Shown: positions 32,727-44,897, counted from the stretch's first letter. The stretch: DNA of 64,000 nt from Macropodus opercularis (GCA_030770545.1 CM061098.1:17450001-17514000); one strand, 5' to 3'. Made by a program: numbers and translations. The notes: generated by a model not told the origin, from the sequence alone.

Positions 32727-33119
32727 TTCAATTCAATTTTATTTATATAGCGCCAATTCACAACAACAGTTAACTCAAGGCACTTTACAAGTAAGAGTTA
32801 AGACCTTGCACAACTAAACACTACAAATAGACCAAGCTTTTAATTGTAGCCAATCAATAAATTGTACATTTTAATAGCAACAGTGAAGAGGAGAAACTCT
32901 GTCTCTATAGAGGACGAAACCTCCAGCAGACCCTGGCTCAATGTGGGCGAACATCTGCCTTGACCGGTTGGTGTGAAGGGATAAAAATGAGAGAAAAGAA
33001 ATCAACTACAACAACAGACACAGGCAGGATGGCGCAACCAGCAGCTGAACACGGGAGACACATGGCTCTGAGTCTGACGATACCTGTAGATGAGGACAGA
33101 GAGAGAGACAGAGAAGCAC
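32727..33119 (+). mobile_element. Teleost interspersed repeat
   Basis: Unit 11 copy. Confidence 0.6.
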
Positions 33120-33135
33120 AACTAGTAGTTGCGAA

Positions 33136-33200
33136 GAACTCGTCTGGGATTTGAACCTCTCGCACCCAAAGCGACAACCATACTACTAGGCCAACGAGCC
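33136..33200 (-). pseudogene. Truncated tRNA-Pro(TGG) pseudogene
   Basis: Unit 11 copy, 7-nt deletion present. Confidence 0.85.
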
Positions 33201-33322
33201 AAAATGGCTCCCAAAGCAATTAAGAAACTAGATTAGATGTGGGGTCAGGAAAGCAATTAGGATGGGAGTTGATTAAAAAGGCAAAGTTCTATTGAAGACT
33301 GTGAAACGCTAACGCTTGCGGT

Positions 33323-33394
33323 GGGCTCGTCCGGGATTTGGACCCGGGACCTCTCGCACCCAAAGCGAGAATCATACCCCTAGACCAACGAGCC
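33323..33394 (-). tRNA. tRNA-Pro (TGG), B-box variant T55C
   Basis: Unit 12. T55C changes the B box to GGTCCAAATCC and removes the conserved pseudouridine site. Probably impaired. Confidence 0.8.
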
Positions 33395-34381
33395 GAGACA
33401 CGAACTGGGTCACAGTTATCAACCCTGGGTCGTGGGTATAAGACAACGTACTACTGTGGAGAATAGATTTTGATTGTCTGGATTGGATTGTGCTTCCATG
33501 TAATATCTAGAGGGCCCTAAGATATCAGGTTTTCAACAGGAAAAAGCTTCACTGAAGCTTACAATTCAACCAGTGGAGAATCATACTCTTAGACCAACAA
33601 GCCAAGACAAGGTCAAGGCTAGTTCATTAAATACAGAAGGTGCACTACTGCAGATTTAAGTTTAGACTCTACGGGACAGAGCGCCTTAAGATAGCATTTG
33701 ATAAACCAGTTAACGTTGCACTTAAGCTGACAGTACAAGTTGTTGACGAGCCTTTGACTACTAAAGAAGAGTCCAGCAGCACAGACGTCGGTAAGAAAAC
33801 CCACCGCTCCGCCCGGGAGTTAAACCCAACGTTGGCTTCAATCAGCTTCAACCTGTGGGGAATAAGATAAAAGCCATTTGTCACTGCAAATGGTGTCGGA
33901 CATTACAGCTCTGAAATTTCATCCCAAAGTAAATAAACATACACAAATTGCATGTATTCGTATACTGGAAGTCCCGTCTCAATAATTATAATGGTAGGAG
34001 TTGAATTCCTGGCATTCAGTTTGTGCTGTTGAGACAGTTGTGCATGTAACTGTACTTCCATGCACATAGAGTAGCGTGTGTTTAAATGCACTCTGCTAGC
34101 GTGGGATAGTTGTTTCGCTTCATAGGATAGGTTGGATCGAAATAGGATTTCTTTTTAAAGCGACAGTTCCATATTCCTTCATTTCCCACCAGGGAAGACT
34201 GACTGAGAATCATACTCCTAGACTAACGAGCTAAGACTAGTGCAGCAGTGGCTCTTTAAAAAAAACAACAAGACGTACTAATAAACAAACTGGTTTTGAT
34301 GGCAGGTCACGGAGGCCCTTAAGACAGCAGTTTAATCCCAGCTAAAGTTCCACTGAAGCTTATAAATCAAACAGTTAAACA

Positions 34382-34453
34382 GGGCTCGTCCGGGATTTGA
34401 ACCCGGGACCTCTCGCACCCTAAGCGAGAATCATACTCCTAGACCAACGAGCC
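34382..34453 (-). tRNA. tRNA-Pro (AGG), copy 1
   Basis: Unit 12. Reads identical to 1219-1290. Confidence 0.96.
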
Positions 34454-34602
34454 GAGACAAGGCTGTCACTTGTTGGTTAAAGAAAGAAGACGGACTACTG
34501 CAGGAATGAGCTTAGAGCACGAGTGATTCTAGATGGCCTTACGATAGCAGTTTATACACCGGTGAAAATGTCACTGAAGCCATTAACTAGAGCTGTTAGG
34601 CA

Positions 34603-34674
34603 GGGCTCGTCCGGGATTTGAAGCCGGGACCTCTCGCACCCGAAGCGAGAATCATACTCCTAGACCAACGAGCC
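34603..34674 (-). tRNA. tRNA-Pro (CGG), G53C variant
   Basis: Unit 12. G53C breaks T-stem pair 53-61 and changes the B box to GCTTCAAATCC. G53 is highly conserved, so loss of Pol III recognition or stability is likely. First of ten CGG-type genes with this change. Confidence 0.75.
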
Positions 34675-34772
34675 GAGACAAGTTCAATCCTGGTGCACTG
34701 AGAATGCAGGATGCACTACTGCTGAGGTGGCCTTAAGCTAGTGGTGTACACACCAGGTGACGTGTCACCGTG

Positions 34773-34829
34773 TTAAACCAGGGAGCCTTCGCAACCTGGG
34801 CGAGAATCATAGCCCTAGACCAACGAGCC
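34773..34829 (-). pseudogene. tRNA-Pro(AGG) pseudogene, 3' end deleted
   Basis: Unit 12. The acceptor 3' strand and part of the T arm are missing because of a 39-bp deletion (junction GTCACCGTGTTAAACC). Confidence 0.8.
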
Positions 34830-35515
34830 GAGACACGAAGAGAGTCACAGTGGGTCAACCCTGGGTCAACCCTGGCTCATTGGTAAAAGACAACGTACTA
34901 CTGTGGAGAATAGATTTCGATTGGCTGGATTGGACTGTACTTCCATGTAAAATCTAAAGGGCCTTAAGATATCAGTTTTTCAACAGGAAAAAGTTTCACT
35001 GAAGCTTACAATTCAAGAAGTGGAGAATCATACTCCTTCAACCTGTGTAACGCACGGCTGTGAGTCTGACGATACCTGTAGATGAGACGTCGGTAAGAAA
35101 ACCCACCGCCCTGGTAATGGTGGGCAGTGGGCATTCAGTTTGTGCTGTTGAGACATTTGTGCACGTAACTGTACTTCCATGCACATAGAGTAGCGTGTGT
35201 TTAACCCTTGTGCAGCCTTCGAGGGGTCAGAACGACCCCACTGTAAAATAGGGGCCACCAAAACCACACACCAGGGTTGGATCAAACAGCCTTCGTGGGT
35301 GTTCCATGCAGGCAAACAACGAGTATGGATCTCCTGACGAACAAGTTCATCCAACCGTAAAGCATGTTGTGATTTATCGCCTGTTTTATCCAACCATGTG
35401 TGGATTCTGAGCTTTGAGCGCCCCCTATTTATCATTTTGACCGCTCAAAGGCCACAGCGTAAGGATTTTGCCCGGCTAAGGTTCCAGTGAAGCTTACAAG
35501 TCAAACAGTTAAGCA

Positions 35516-35587
35516 GGGCTCGTCCGGGATTTGAACCCGGGACCTCTCGCACCCTAAGCGAGAATCATACTCCTAGACCAACGAGCC
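35516..35587 (-). tRNA. tRNA-Pro (AGG), copy 2
   Basis: Unit 12. Reads identical to 2371-2442. Confidence 0.96.
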
Positions 35588-35692
35588 GAGATAATGTCTC
35601 AAAACCAAGCAGATGCTCACCAAAGCAATTAGCTTAGCAGTTTATGAAAATCTTAAAATTCTATTGCAGATGGACTAGCACAAAGCAAGAAT

Positions 35693-36085
35693 TTCAATTC
35701 AATTTTATTTATATAGCGCCAATTCACAACAACAGTTAACTCAAGGCACTTTACAAGTAAGAGTTAAGACCTTGCACAACTAAACACTACAAATAGACCA
35801 AGCTTTTAATTGTAGCCAATCAATAAATTGTACATTTTAATAGCAACAGTGAAGAGGAGAAACTCTGTCTCTATAGAGGACGAAACCTCCAGCAGACCCT
35901 GGCTCAATGTGGGCGAACATCTGCCTTGACCGGTTGGTGTGAAGGGATAAAAATGAGAGAAAAGAAATCAACTACAACAACAGACACAGGCAGGATGGCG
36001 CAACCAGCAGCTGAACACGGGAGACACATGGCTCTGAGTCTGACGATACCTGTAGATGAGGACAGAGAGAGAGACAGAGAAGCAC
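35693..36085 (+). mobile_element. Teleost interspersed repeat
   Basis: Unit 12 copy. Confidence 0.6.
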
Positions 36086-36101
36086 AACTAGTAGTTGCGA
36101 A

Positions 36102-36166
36102 GAACTCGTCTGGGATTTGAACCTCTCGCACCCAAAGCGACAACCATACTACTAGGCCAACGAGCC
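36102..36166 (-). pseudogene. Truncated tRNA-Pro(TGG) pseudogene
   Basis: Unit 12 copy, 7-nt deletion present. Confidence 0.85.
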
Positions 36167-36288
36167 AAAATGGCTCCCAAAGCAATTAAGAAACTAGATT
36201 AGATGTGGGGTCAGGAAAGCAATTAGGATGGGAGTTGATTAAAAAGGCAAAGTTCTATTGAAGACTGTGAAACGCTAACGCTTGCGGT

Positions 36289-36360
36289 GGGCTCGTCCGG
36301 GATTTGAACCCGGGACCTCTCGCACCCAAAGCGAGAATCATACCCCTAGACCAACGAGCC
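36289..36360 (-). tRNA. tRNA-Pro (TGG)
   Basis: Unit 13. Reads identical to 160-231. Confidence 0.96.
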
Positions 36361-37347
36361 GAGACACGAACGGGGTCACAGTGATCAACCCTGGGTCGTG
36401 GGTGTAAGACAACGTACTACTGTGGAGAATAGATTTTGATTGTCTGGATTGGATTGTGCTTCCATGTAATATCTAGAGGGCCCTAAAATATCAGGTTTTC
36501 AACAGGAAAAAGCTTCACTGAAGCTTACAATTCAACCAGTGGAGAATCATACTCTTAGACCAACAAGCCAAGACAAGGTCAAGGCTAGTTCATTAAATAC
36601 AGAAGGTGCACTACTGCAGATTTAAGTTTAGACTCTACGGGACAGAGCGCCTTAAGATAGCATTTGATAAACCAGTTAACGTTGCACTTAAGCTGACAGT
36701 ACAAGTTGTTGACGAGCCTTTGACTACTAAAGAAGAGTCCAGCAGCACAGACGTCGGTAAGAAAACCCACCGCTCCGCCCGGGAGTTAAACCCAACGTTG
36801 GCTTCAATCAGCTTCAACCTGTGGGGAATAAGATAAAAGCCATTTGTCACTGCAAATGGTGTCGGACATTACAGCTCTGAAATTTCATCCCAAAGTAAAT
36901 AAACATACACAAATTGCATGTATTCGTATACTGGAAGTCCCGTCTCAATAATTATAATGGTAGGAGTTGAATTCCTGGCATTCAGTTTGTGCTGTTGAGA
37001 CAGTTGTGCATGTAACTGTACTTCCATGCACATAGAGTAGCGTGTGTTTAAATGCACTCTGCTAGCGTGGGATAGTTGTTTCGCTTCATAGGATAGGTTG
37101 GATCGAAATAGGATTTCTTTTTAAAGCGACAGTTCCATATTCCTTCATTTCCCACCAGGGAAGACTGACTGAGAATCATACTCCTAGACTAACGAGCTAA
37201 GACTAGTGCAGCAGTGGCTCTTTAAAAAAAACAACAAGACGTACTAATAAACAAACTGGTTTTGATGGCAGGTCACGGAGGCCCTTAAGACAGCAGTTTA
37301 ATCCCAGCTAAAGTTCCACTGAAGCTTATAAATCAAACAGTTAAACA

Positions 37348-37419
37348 GGGCTCGTCCGGGATTTGAACCCGGGACCTCTCGCACCCTAAGCGAGAATCAT
37401 ACTCCTAGACCAACGAGCC
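37348..37419 (-). tRNA. tRNA-Pro (AGG), copy 1
   Basis: Unit 13. Reads identical to 1219-1290. Confidence 0.96.
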
Positions 37420-37568
37420 GAGACAAGGCTGTCACTTGTTGGTTAAAGAAAGAAGACGGACTACTGCAGGAATGAGCTTAGAGCACGAGTGATTCTAGAT
37501 GGCCTTACGATAGCAGTTTATACACCGGTGAAAATGTCACTGAAGCCATTAACTAGAGCTGTTAGGCA

Positions 37569-37640
37569 GGGCTCGTCCGGGATTTGAAGCCGGGACCTCT
37601 CGCACCCGAAGCGAGAATCATACTCCTAGACCAACGAGCC
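37569..37640 (-). tRNA. tRNA-Pro (CGG), G53C variant
   Basis: Unit 13. Same B-box/T-stem change as unit 12. Confidence 0.75.
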
Positions 37641-37762
37641 GAGACAAGTTCAATCCTGGTGCACTGAGAATGCAGGATGCACTACTGCTGAGGTGGCCTT
37701 AAGCTAGTGGTGTACACAACAGGTGACGTGTCACGTTAGCTGACAGTACAAATAGTTGCCAA

Positions 37763-37834
37763 GGGCTTGTCCGGGATTTAAACCAGGGAGCCTTCGCAAC
37801 CTGGGCGAGAATCATAGCCCTAGACCAACGAGCC
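37763..37834 (-). pseudogene. Full-length tRNA-Pro(AGG) pseudogene
   Basis: Unit 13 copy. Confidence 0.85.
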
Positions 37835-38521
37835 GAGACACGAAGAGAGTCACAGTGGGTCAACCCTGGGTCAACCCTGGCTCATTGGTAAAAGACAACG
37901 TACTACTGTGGAGAATAGATTTCGATTGGCTGGATTGGACTGTACTTCCATGTAAAATCTAAAGGGCCTTAAGATATCAGTTTTTCAACAGGAAAAAGTT
38001 TCACTGAAGCTTACAATTCAAGAAGTGGAGAATCATACTCCTTCAACCTGTGTAACGCACGGCTGTGAGTCTGACGATACCTGTAGATGAGACGTCGGTA
38101 AGAAAACCCACCGCCCTGGTAATGGTGGGCAGTGGGCATTCAGTTTGTGCTGTTGAGACATTTGTGCACGTAACTGTACTTCCATGCACATAGAGTAGCG
38201 TGTGTTTAACCCTTGTGCAGCATTCGAGGGGTCAGAACGACCCCACTGTAAAATAGGGGCCACCAAAACCACACACCAGGGTTGGATCAAACAGCCTTCG
38301 TGGGTGTTCCATGCAGGCAAACAACGAGTATGGATCTCCTGACGAACAAGTTCATCCAACCGTAAAGCATGTTGTGATTTATCGCCTGTTTTATCCAACC
38401 CATGTGTGGATTCTGAGCTTTGAGCGCCCCCTATTTATCATTTTGACCGCTCAAAGGCCACAGCGTAAGGATTTTGCCCGGCTAAGGTTCCAGTGAAGCT
38501 TACAAGTCAAACAGTTAAGCA

Positions 38522-38593
38522 GGGCTCGTCCGGGATTTGAACCCGGGACCTCTCGCACCCTAAGCGAGAATCATACTCCTAGACCAACGAGCC
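38522..38593 (-). tRNA. tRNA-Pro (AGG), copy 2
   Basis: Unit 13. Reads identical to 2371-2442. Confidence 0.96.
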
Positions 38594-38698
38594 GAGATAA
38601 TGTCTCAAAACCAAGCAGATGCTCACCAAAGCAATTAGCTTAGCAGTTTATGAAAATCTTAATATTCTATTGCAGATGGACTAGCACAAAGCAAGAAT

Positions 38699-39091
38699 TT
38701 CAATTCAATTTTATTTATATAGCGCCAATTCACAACAACAGTTAACTCAAGGCACTTTACAAGTAAGAGTTAAGACCTTGCACAACTAAACACTACAAAT
38801 AGACCAAGCTTTTAATTGTAGCCAATCAATAAATTGTACATTTTAATAGCAACAGTGAAGAGGAGAAACTCTGTCTCTATAGAGGACGAAACCTCCAGCA
38901 GACCCTGGCTCAATGTGGGCGAACATCTGCCTTGACCGGTTGGTGTGAAGGGATAAAAATGAGAGAAAAGAAATCAACTACAACAACAGACACAGGCAGG
39001 ATGGCGCAACCAGCAGCTGAACACGGGAGACACATGGCTCTGAGTCTGACGATACCTGTAGATGAGGACAGAGAGAGAGACAGAGAAGCAC
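38699..39091 (+). mobile_element. Teleost interspersed repeat
   Basis: Unit 13 copy. Confidence 0.6.
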
Positions 39092-39107
39092 AACTAGTAG
39101 TTGCGAA

Positions 39108-39172
39108 GAACTCGTCTGGGATTTGAACCTCTCGCACCCAAAGCGACAACCATACTACTAGGCCAACGAGCC
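39108..39172 (-). pseudogene. Truncated tRNA-Pro(TGG) pseudogene
   Basis: Unit 13 copy, 7-nt deletion present. Confidence 0.85.
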
Positions 39173-39294
39173 AAAATGGCTCCCAAAGCAATTAAGAAAC
39201 TAGATTAGATGTGGGGTCAGGAAAGCAATTAGGATGGGAGTTGATTAAAAAGGCAAAGTTCTATTGAAGACTGTGAAACGCTAACGCTTGCGGT

Positions 39295-39366
39295 GGGCTC
39301 GTCCGGGATTTGAACCCGGGACCTCTCGCACCCAAAGCGAGAATCATACCCCTAGACCAACGAGCC
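39295..39366 (-). tRNA. tRNA-Pro (TGG)
   Basis: Unit 14. Reads identical to 160-231. Confidence 0.96.
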
Positions 39367-40353
39367 GAGACACGAACGGGGTCACAGTGATCAACCCTGG
39401 GTCGTGGGTGTAAGACAACGTACTACTGTGGAGAATAGATTTTGATTGTCTGGATTGGATTGTGCTTCCATGTAATATCTAGAGGGCCCTAAGATATCAG
39501 GTTTTCAACAGGAAAAAGCTTCACTGAAGCTTACAATTCAACCAGTGGAGAATCATACTCTTAGACCAACAAGCCAAGACAAGGTCAAGGCTAGTTCATT
39601 AAATACAGAAGGTGCACTACTGCAGATTTAAGTTTAGACTCTACGGGACAGAGCGCCTTAAGATAGCATTTGATAAACCAGTTAACGTTGCACTTAAGCT
39701 GACAGTACAAGTTGTTGACGAGCCTTTGACTACTAAAGAAGAGTCCAGCAGCACAGACGTCGGTAAGAAAACCCACCGCTCCGCCCGGGAGTTAAACCCA
39801 ACGTTGGCTTCAATCAGCTTCAACCTGTGGGGAATAAGATAAAAGCCATTTGTCACTGCAAATGGTGTCGGACATTACAGCTCTGAAATTTCATCCCAAA
39901 GTAAATAAACATACACAAATTACATGTATTCGTATACTGGAAGTCCCGTCTCAATAATTATAATGGTAGGAGTTGAATTCCTGGCATTCAGTTTGTGCTG
40001 TTGAGACAGTTGTGCATGTAACTGTACTTCCATGCACATAGAGTAGCGTGTGTTTAAATGCACTCTGCTAGCGTGGGATAGTTGTTTCGCTTCATAGGAT
40101 AGGTTGGATCGAAATAGGATTTCTTTTTAAAGCGACAGTTCCATATTCCTTCATTTCCCACCAGGGAAGACTGACTGAGAATCATACTCCTAGACTAACG
40201 AGCTAAGACTAGTGCAGCAGTGGCTCTTTAAAAAAAACAACAAGACGTACTAATAAACAAACTGGTTTTGATGGCAGGTCACGGAGGCCCTTAAGACAGC
40301 AGTTTAATCCCAGCTAAAGTTCCACTGAAGCTTATAAATCAAACAGTTAAACA

Positions 40354-40425
40354 GGGCTCGTCCGGGATTTGAACCCGGGACCTCTCGCACCCTAAGCGAG
40401 AATCATACTCCTAGACCAACGAGCC
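40354..40425 (-). tRNA. tRNA-Pro (AGG), copy 1
   Basis: Unit 14. Reads identical to 1219-1290. Confidence 0.96.
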
Positions 40426-40574
40426 GAGACAAGGCTGTCACTTGTTGGTTAAAGAAAGAAGACGGACTACTGCAGGAATGAGCTTAGAGCACGAGTGATT
40501 CTAGATGGCCTTACGATAGCAGTTTATACACCGGTGAAAATGTCACTGAAGCCATTAACTAGAGCTGTTAGGCA

Positions 40575-40646
40575 GGGCTCGTCCGGGATTTGAAGCCGGG
40601 ACCTCTCGCACCCGAAGCGAGAATCATACTCCTAGACCAAGGAGCC
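40575..40646 (-). tRNA. tRNA-Pro (CGG), G53C and G6C
   Basis: Unit 14. Besides G53C, G6C gives a C-C mismatch at acceptor pair 6-67. Two stem lesions; likely a pseudogene. Confidence 0.65.
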
Positions 40647-40768
40647 GAGACAAGTTCAATCCTGGTGCACTGAGAATGCAGGATGCACTACTGCTGAGGT
40701 GGCCTTAAGCTAGTGGTGTACACAACAGGTGACGTGTCACGTTAGCTGACAGTACAAATAGTTGCCAA

Positions 40769-40840
40769 GGGCTTGTCCGGGATTTAAACCAGGGAGCCTT
40801 CGCAACCTGGGCGAGAATCATAGCCCTAGACCAACGAGCC
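40769..40840 (-). pseudogene. Full-length tRNA-Pro(AGG) pseudogene
   Basis: Unit 14 copy. Confidence 0.85.
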
Positions 40841-41527
40841 GAGACACGAAGAGAGTCACAGTGGGTCAACCCTGGGTCAACCCTGGCTCATTGGTAAAAG
40901 ACAACGTACTACTGTGGAGAATAGATTTCGATTGGCTGGATTGGACTGTACTTCCATGTAAATTCTAAAGGGCCTTAAGATATCAGTTTTTCAACAGGAA
41001 AAAGTTTCACTGAAGCTTACAATTCAAGAAGTGGAGAATCATACTCCTTCAACCTGTGTAACGCACGGCTGTGAGTCTGACAATACCTGTAGATGAGACG
41101 TCGGTAAGAAAACCCACCGCCCTGGTAATGGTGGGCAGTGGGCATTCAGTTTGTGCTGTTGAGACATTTGTGCACGTAACTGTACTTCCATGCACATAGA
41201 GTAGCGTGTGTTTAACCCTTGTGCAGCCTTCGAGGGGTCAGAACGACCCCACTGTAAAATAGGGGTCACCAAAACCACACACCAGAGTTGGATCAAACAG
41301 CCTTCGTGGGTGTTCCATGCAGGCAAACAACGAGTATGGATCTCCTGACGAACAAGTTCATCCAACCGTAAAGCATGTTGTGATTTATCGCCTGTTTTAT
41401 TCAACCCATGTGTGGTTTCTGAGCTTTGAGCGCCCCCTATTTATCATTTTGACCGCTCAAAGGCCACAGCGTAAGGATTTTTCCCGGCTAAGGTTCCAGT
41501 GAAGCTTACAAGTCAAACAGTTAAGCA

Positions 41528-41599
41528 GGGCTCGTCCGGGATTTGAACCCGGGACCTCTCGCACCCTAAGCGAGAATCATACTCCTAGACCAACGAGCC
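41528..41599 (-). tRNA. tRNA-Pro (AGG), copy 2
   Basis: Unit 14. Reads identical to 2371-2442. Confidence 0.96.
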
Positions 41600-41704
41600 G
41601 AGATAATGTCTCAAAACCAAGCAGATGCTCACCAAAGCAATTAGCTTAGCAGTTTATGAAAATCTTAATATTCTATTGCAGATGGACTAGCACAAAGCAA
41701 GAAT

Positions 41705-42097
41705 TTCAATTCAATTTTATTTATATAGCGCCAATTCACAACAACAGTTAACTCAAGGCACTTTACAAGTAAGAGTTAAGACCTTGCACAACTAAACACT
41801 ACAAATAGACCAAGCTTTTAATTGTAGCCAATCAATAAATTGTACATTTTAATAGCAACAGTGAAGAGGAGAAACTCTGTCTCTATAGAGGACGAAACCT
41901 CCAGCAGACCCTGGCTCAATGTGGGCGAACATATGCCTTGACCGGTTGGTGTGAAGGGATAAAAATGAGAGAAAAGAAATCAACTACAACAACAGACACA
42001 GGCAGGATGGCGCAACCAGCAGCTGAACACGGGAGACACATGGCTCTGAGTCTGACGATACCTGTAGATGAGGACAGAGAGAGAGACAGAGAAGCAC
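41705..42097 (+). mobile_element. Teleost interspersed repeat
   Basis: Unit 14 copy, with one change (GAACATATGCC). Confidence 0.6.
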
Positions 42098-42113
42098 AAC
42101 TAGTAGTTGCGAA

Positions 42114-42178
42114 GAACTCGTCTGGGATTTGAACCTCTCGCACCCAAAGCGACAACCATACTACTAGGCCAACGAGCC
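42114..42178 (-). pseudogene. Truncated tRNA-Pro(TGG) pseudogene
   Basis: Unit 14 copy, 7-nt deletion present. Confidence 0.85.
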
Positions 42179-42300
42179 AAAATGGCTCCCAAAGCAATTA
42201 AGAAACTAGATTAGATGTGGGGTCAGGAAAGCAATTAGGATGGGAGTTGATTAAAAAGGCAAAGTTCTATTGAAGACTGTGAAACGCTAACGCTTGCGGT

Positions 42301-42372
42301 GGGCTCGTCCGGGATTTGAACCCGGGACCTCTCGCACCCAAAGCGAGAATCATACCCCTAGACCAACGAGCC
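42301..42372 (-). tRNA. tRNA-Pro (TGG)
   Basis: Unit 15. Reads identical to 160-231. Confidence 0.96.
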
Positions 42373-43359
42373 GAGACACAAACGGGGTCACAGTGATCAA
42401 CCCTGGGTCGTGGGTGTAAGACAACGTACTACTGTGGAGAATAGATTTTGATTGTCTGGATTGGATTGTGCTTCCATGTAATATCTAGAGGGCCCTAAGA
42501 TATCAGGTTTTCAACAGGAAAAAGCTTCACTGAAGCTTACAATTCAACCAGTGGAGAATCATACTCTTAGACCAACAAGCCAAGACAAGGTCAAGGCTAG
42601 TTCATTAAATACAGAAGGTGCACTACTGCAGATTTAAGTTTAGACTCTACGGGACAGAGCGCCTTAAGATAGCATTTGATAAACCAGTTAACGTTGCACT
42701 TAAGCTGACAGTACAAGTTGTTGACGAGCCTTTGACTACTAAAGAAGAGTCCAGCAGCACAGACGTCGGTAAGAAAACCCACCGCTCCGCCCGGGAGTTA
42801 AACCCAACGTTGGCTTCAATCAGCTTCAACCTGTGGGGAATAAGATAAAAGCCATTTGTCACTGCAAATGGTGTCGGACATTACAGCTCTGAAATTTCAT
42901 CCCAAAGTAAAGAAACATACACAAATTACATGTATTCGTATACTGGAAGTCCCGTCTCAATAATTATAATGGTAGGAGTTGAATTCCTGGCATTCAGTTT
43001 GTGCTGTTGAGACAGTTGTGCATGTAACTGTACTTCCATGCACATAGAGTAGCGTGTGTTTAAATGCACTCTGCTAGCGTGGGATAGTTGTTTCGCTTCA
43101 TAGGATAGGTTGGATCGAAATAGGATTTCTTTTTAAAGCGACAGTTCCATATTCCTTCATTTCCCACCAGGGAAGACTGACTGAGAATCATACTCCTAGA
43201 CTAACGAGCTAAGACTAGTGCAGCAGTGGCTCTTTAAAAAAAACAACAAGACGTACTAATAAACAAACTGGTTTTGATGGCAGGTCACGGAGGCCCTTAA
43301 GACAGCAGTTTAATCCCAGCTAAAGTTCCACTGAAGCTTATAAATCAAACAGTTAAACA

Positions 43360-43431
43360 GGGCTCGTCCGCGATTTGAAGCCGGGACCTCTCGCACCCGA
43401 AGCGAGAATCATACTCCTAGACCAACGAGCC
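43360..43431 (-). tRNA. Recombinant tRNA-Pro (CGG) with AGG1 3' flank
   Basis: Unit 15. The anticodon loop TTCGGGT and the 5' flank come from the CGG gene; the 3' flank (CAAACAGTTAAACAG on the plus strand) comes from AGG1. The T arm has G53C and C62G, giving two adjacent mismatches and a B box GCTTCAAATCG. The T4 terminator of the CGG gene is lost with the deletion. Probably non-functional. Confidence 0.65.
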
Positions 43432-43553
43432 GAGACAAGTTCAATCCTGGTGCACTGAGAATGCAGGATGCACTACTGCTGAGGTGGCCTTAAGCTAGTG
43501 GTGTACACAACAGGTGACATGTCACGTTAGCTGACAGTACAAATAGTTGCCAA

Positions 43554-43625
43554 GGGCTTGTCCGGGATTTAAACCAAGGAGCCTTCGCAACCTGGGCGAG
43601 AATCATAGCCCTAGACCAACGAGCC
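43554..43625 (-). pseudogene. Full-length tRNA-Pro(AGG) pseudogene
   Basis: Unit 15 copy with one extra change (AAACCAAGG for AAACCAGGG on the plus strand). Confidence 0.85.
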
Positions 43626-44311
43626 GAGACACGAAGAGAGTCACAGTGGGTCAACCCTGGGTCAACCCTGGCTCATTGGTAAAAGACAACGTACTACTGT
43701 GGAGAATAGATTTCGATTGGCTGGATTGGACTGTACTTCCATGTAAAATCTAAAGGGCCTTAAGATATCAGTTTTTCAACAGGAAAAAGTTTCACTGAAG
43801 CTTACAATTCAAGAAGTGGAGAATCATACTCCTTCAACCTGTGTAACGCACGGCTGTGAGTCTGACGATACCTGTAGATGAGACGTCGGTAAGAAAACCC
43901 ACCGCCCTGGTAATGGTGGGCAGTGGGCATTCAGTTTGTGCTGTTGAGACATTTGTGCACGTAACTGTACTTCCATGCACATAGAGTAGCGTGTGTTTAA
44001 CCCTTGTGCAGCCTTCGAGGGGTCAGAACGACCCCACTGTAAAATAGGGGCCACCAAAACCACACACCAGGTTGGATCAAACAGCCTTCGTGGGTGTTCC
44101 ATGCAGGCAAACAACGAGTATGGATCTCCTGACGAACAAGTTCATCCAACCGTAAAGCATGTTGTGATTTATCGCCTGTTTTATCCAACCCATGTGTGGT
44201 TTCTGAGCTTTGAGCGCCCCCTATTTATCATTTTGACCACTCAAAGGCCACAGCGTAAGGATTTTTCCCGGCTAAGGTTCCAGTGAAGCTTACAAGTCAA
44301 ACAGTTAAGCA

Positions 44312-44383
44312 GGGCTCGTCCGGGATTTGAACCCGGGACCTCTCGCACCCTAAGCGAGAATCATACTCCTAGACCAACGAGCC
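44312..44383 (-). tRNA. tRNA-Pro (AGG), copy 2
   Basis: Unit 15. Reads identical to 2371-2442. Confidence 0.96.
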
Positions 44384-44488
44384 GAGATAATGTCTCAAAA
44401 CCAAGCAGATGCTCACCAAAGCAATTAGCTTAGCAGTTTATGAAAATCTTAATATTCTATTGCAGATGGACTAGCACAAAGCAAGAAT

Positions 44489-44881
44489 TTCAATTCAATT
44501 TTATTTATATAGCGCCAATTCACAACAACAGTTAACTCAAGGCACTTTACAAGTAAGAGTTAAGACCTTGCACAACTAAACACTACAAATAGACCAAGCT
44601 TTTAATTGTAGCCAATCAATAAATTGTACATTTTAATAGCAACAGTGAAGAGGAGAAACTCTGTCTCTATAGAGGACGAAACCTCCAGCAGACCCTGGCT
44701 CAATGTGGGCGAACATCTGCCTTGACCGGTTGGTGTGAAGGGATAAAAATGAGAGAAAAGAAATCAACTACAACAACAGACACAGGCAGGATGGCGCAAC
44801 CAGCAGCTGAACACGGGAGACACATGGCTCTGAGTCTGACGATACCTGTAGATGAGGACAGAGAGAGAGACAGAGAAGCAC
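44489..44881 (+). mobile_element. Teleost interspersed repeat
   Basis: Unit 15 copy. Confidence 0.6.
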
Positions 44882-44897
44882 AACTAGTAGTTGCGAA

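Larger units (their letters stand above)
30339..33322. repeat. Repeat unit 11 (2984 bp)
   Basis: Lacks TTTTTCAACAG and the GGGTCAACCCT duplication, so it resembles the left-half type. Shares GATTTTGCCCGG with units 12 and 13. All four tRNA genes intact; the last unit in the window for which this holds. Confidence 0.95.
33323..36288. repeat. Repeat unit 12 (2966 bp)
   Basis: A 39-bp deletion cuts the left end of the AGG pseudogene, and one C is missing near 35394 (CCAACCATG). TGG T55C, CGG G53C. Carries the GGGTCAACCCT duplication. Confidence 0.95.
36289..39294. repeat. Repeat unit 13 (3006 bp)
   Basis: The 3006-bp class carries TTTTTCAACAG plus the tandem GGGTCAACCCT. CGG G53C. Shares CCCTAAAATATCAGG near 36480 with unit 20. 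Confidence 0.95.
39295..42300. repeat. Repeat unit 14 (3006 bp)
   Basis: Defines a subtype shared with units 16 and 20: GTAAATTCTAAAGG, CTGACAATACC, ACCAGAGTTGG, TTTTATTCAACCC and the CGG gene G53C plus G6C. Also ACAAATTACATG near 39920, as in units 15 and 18. Confidence 0.95.
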
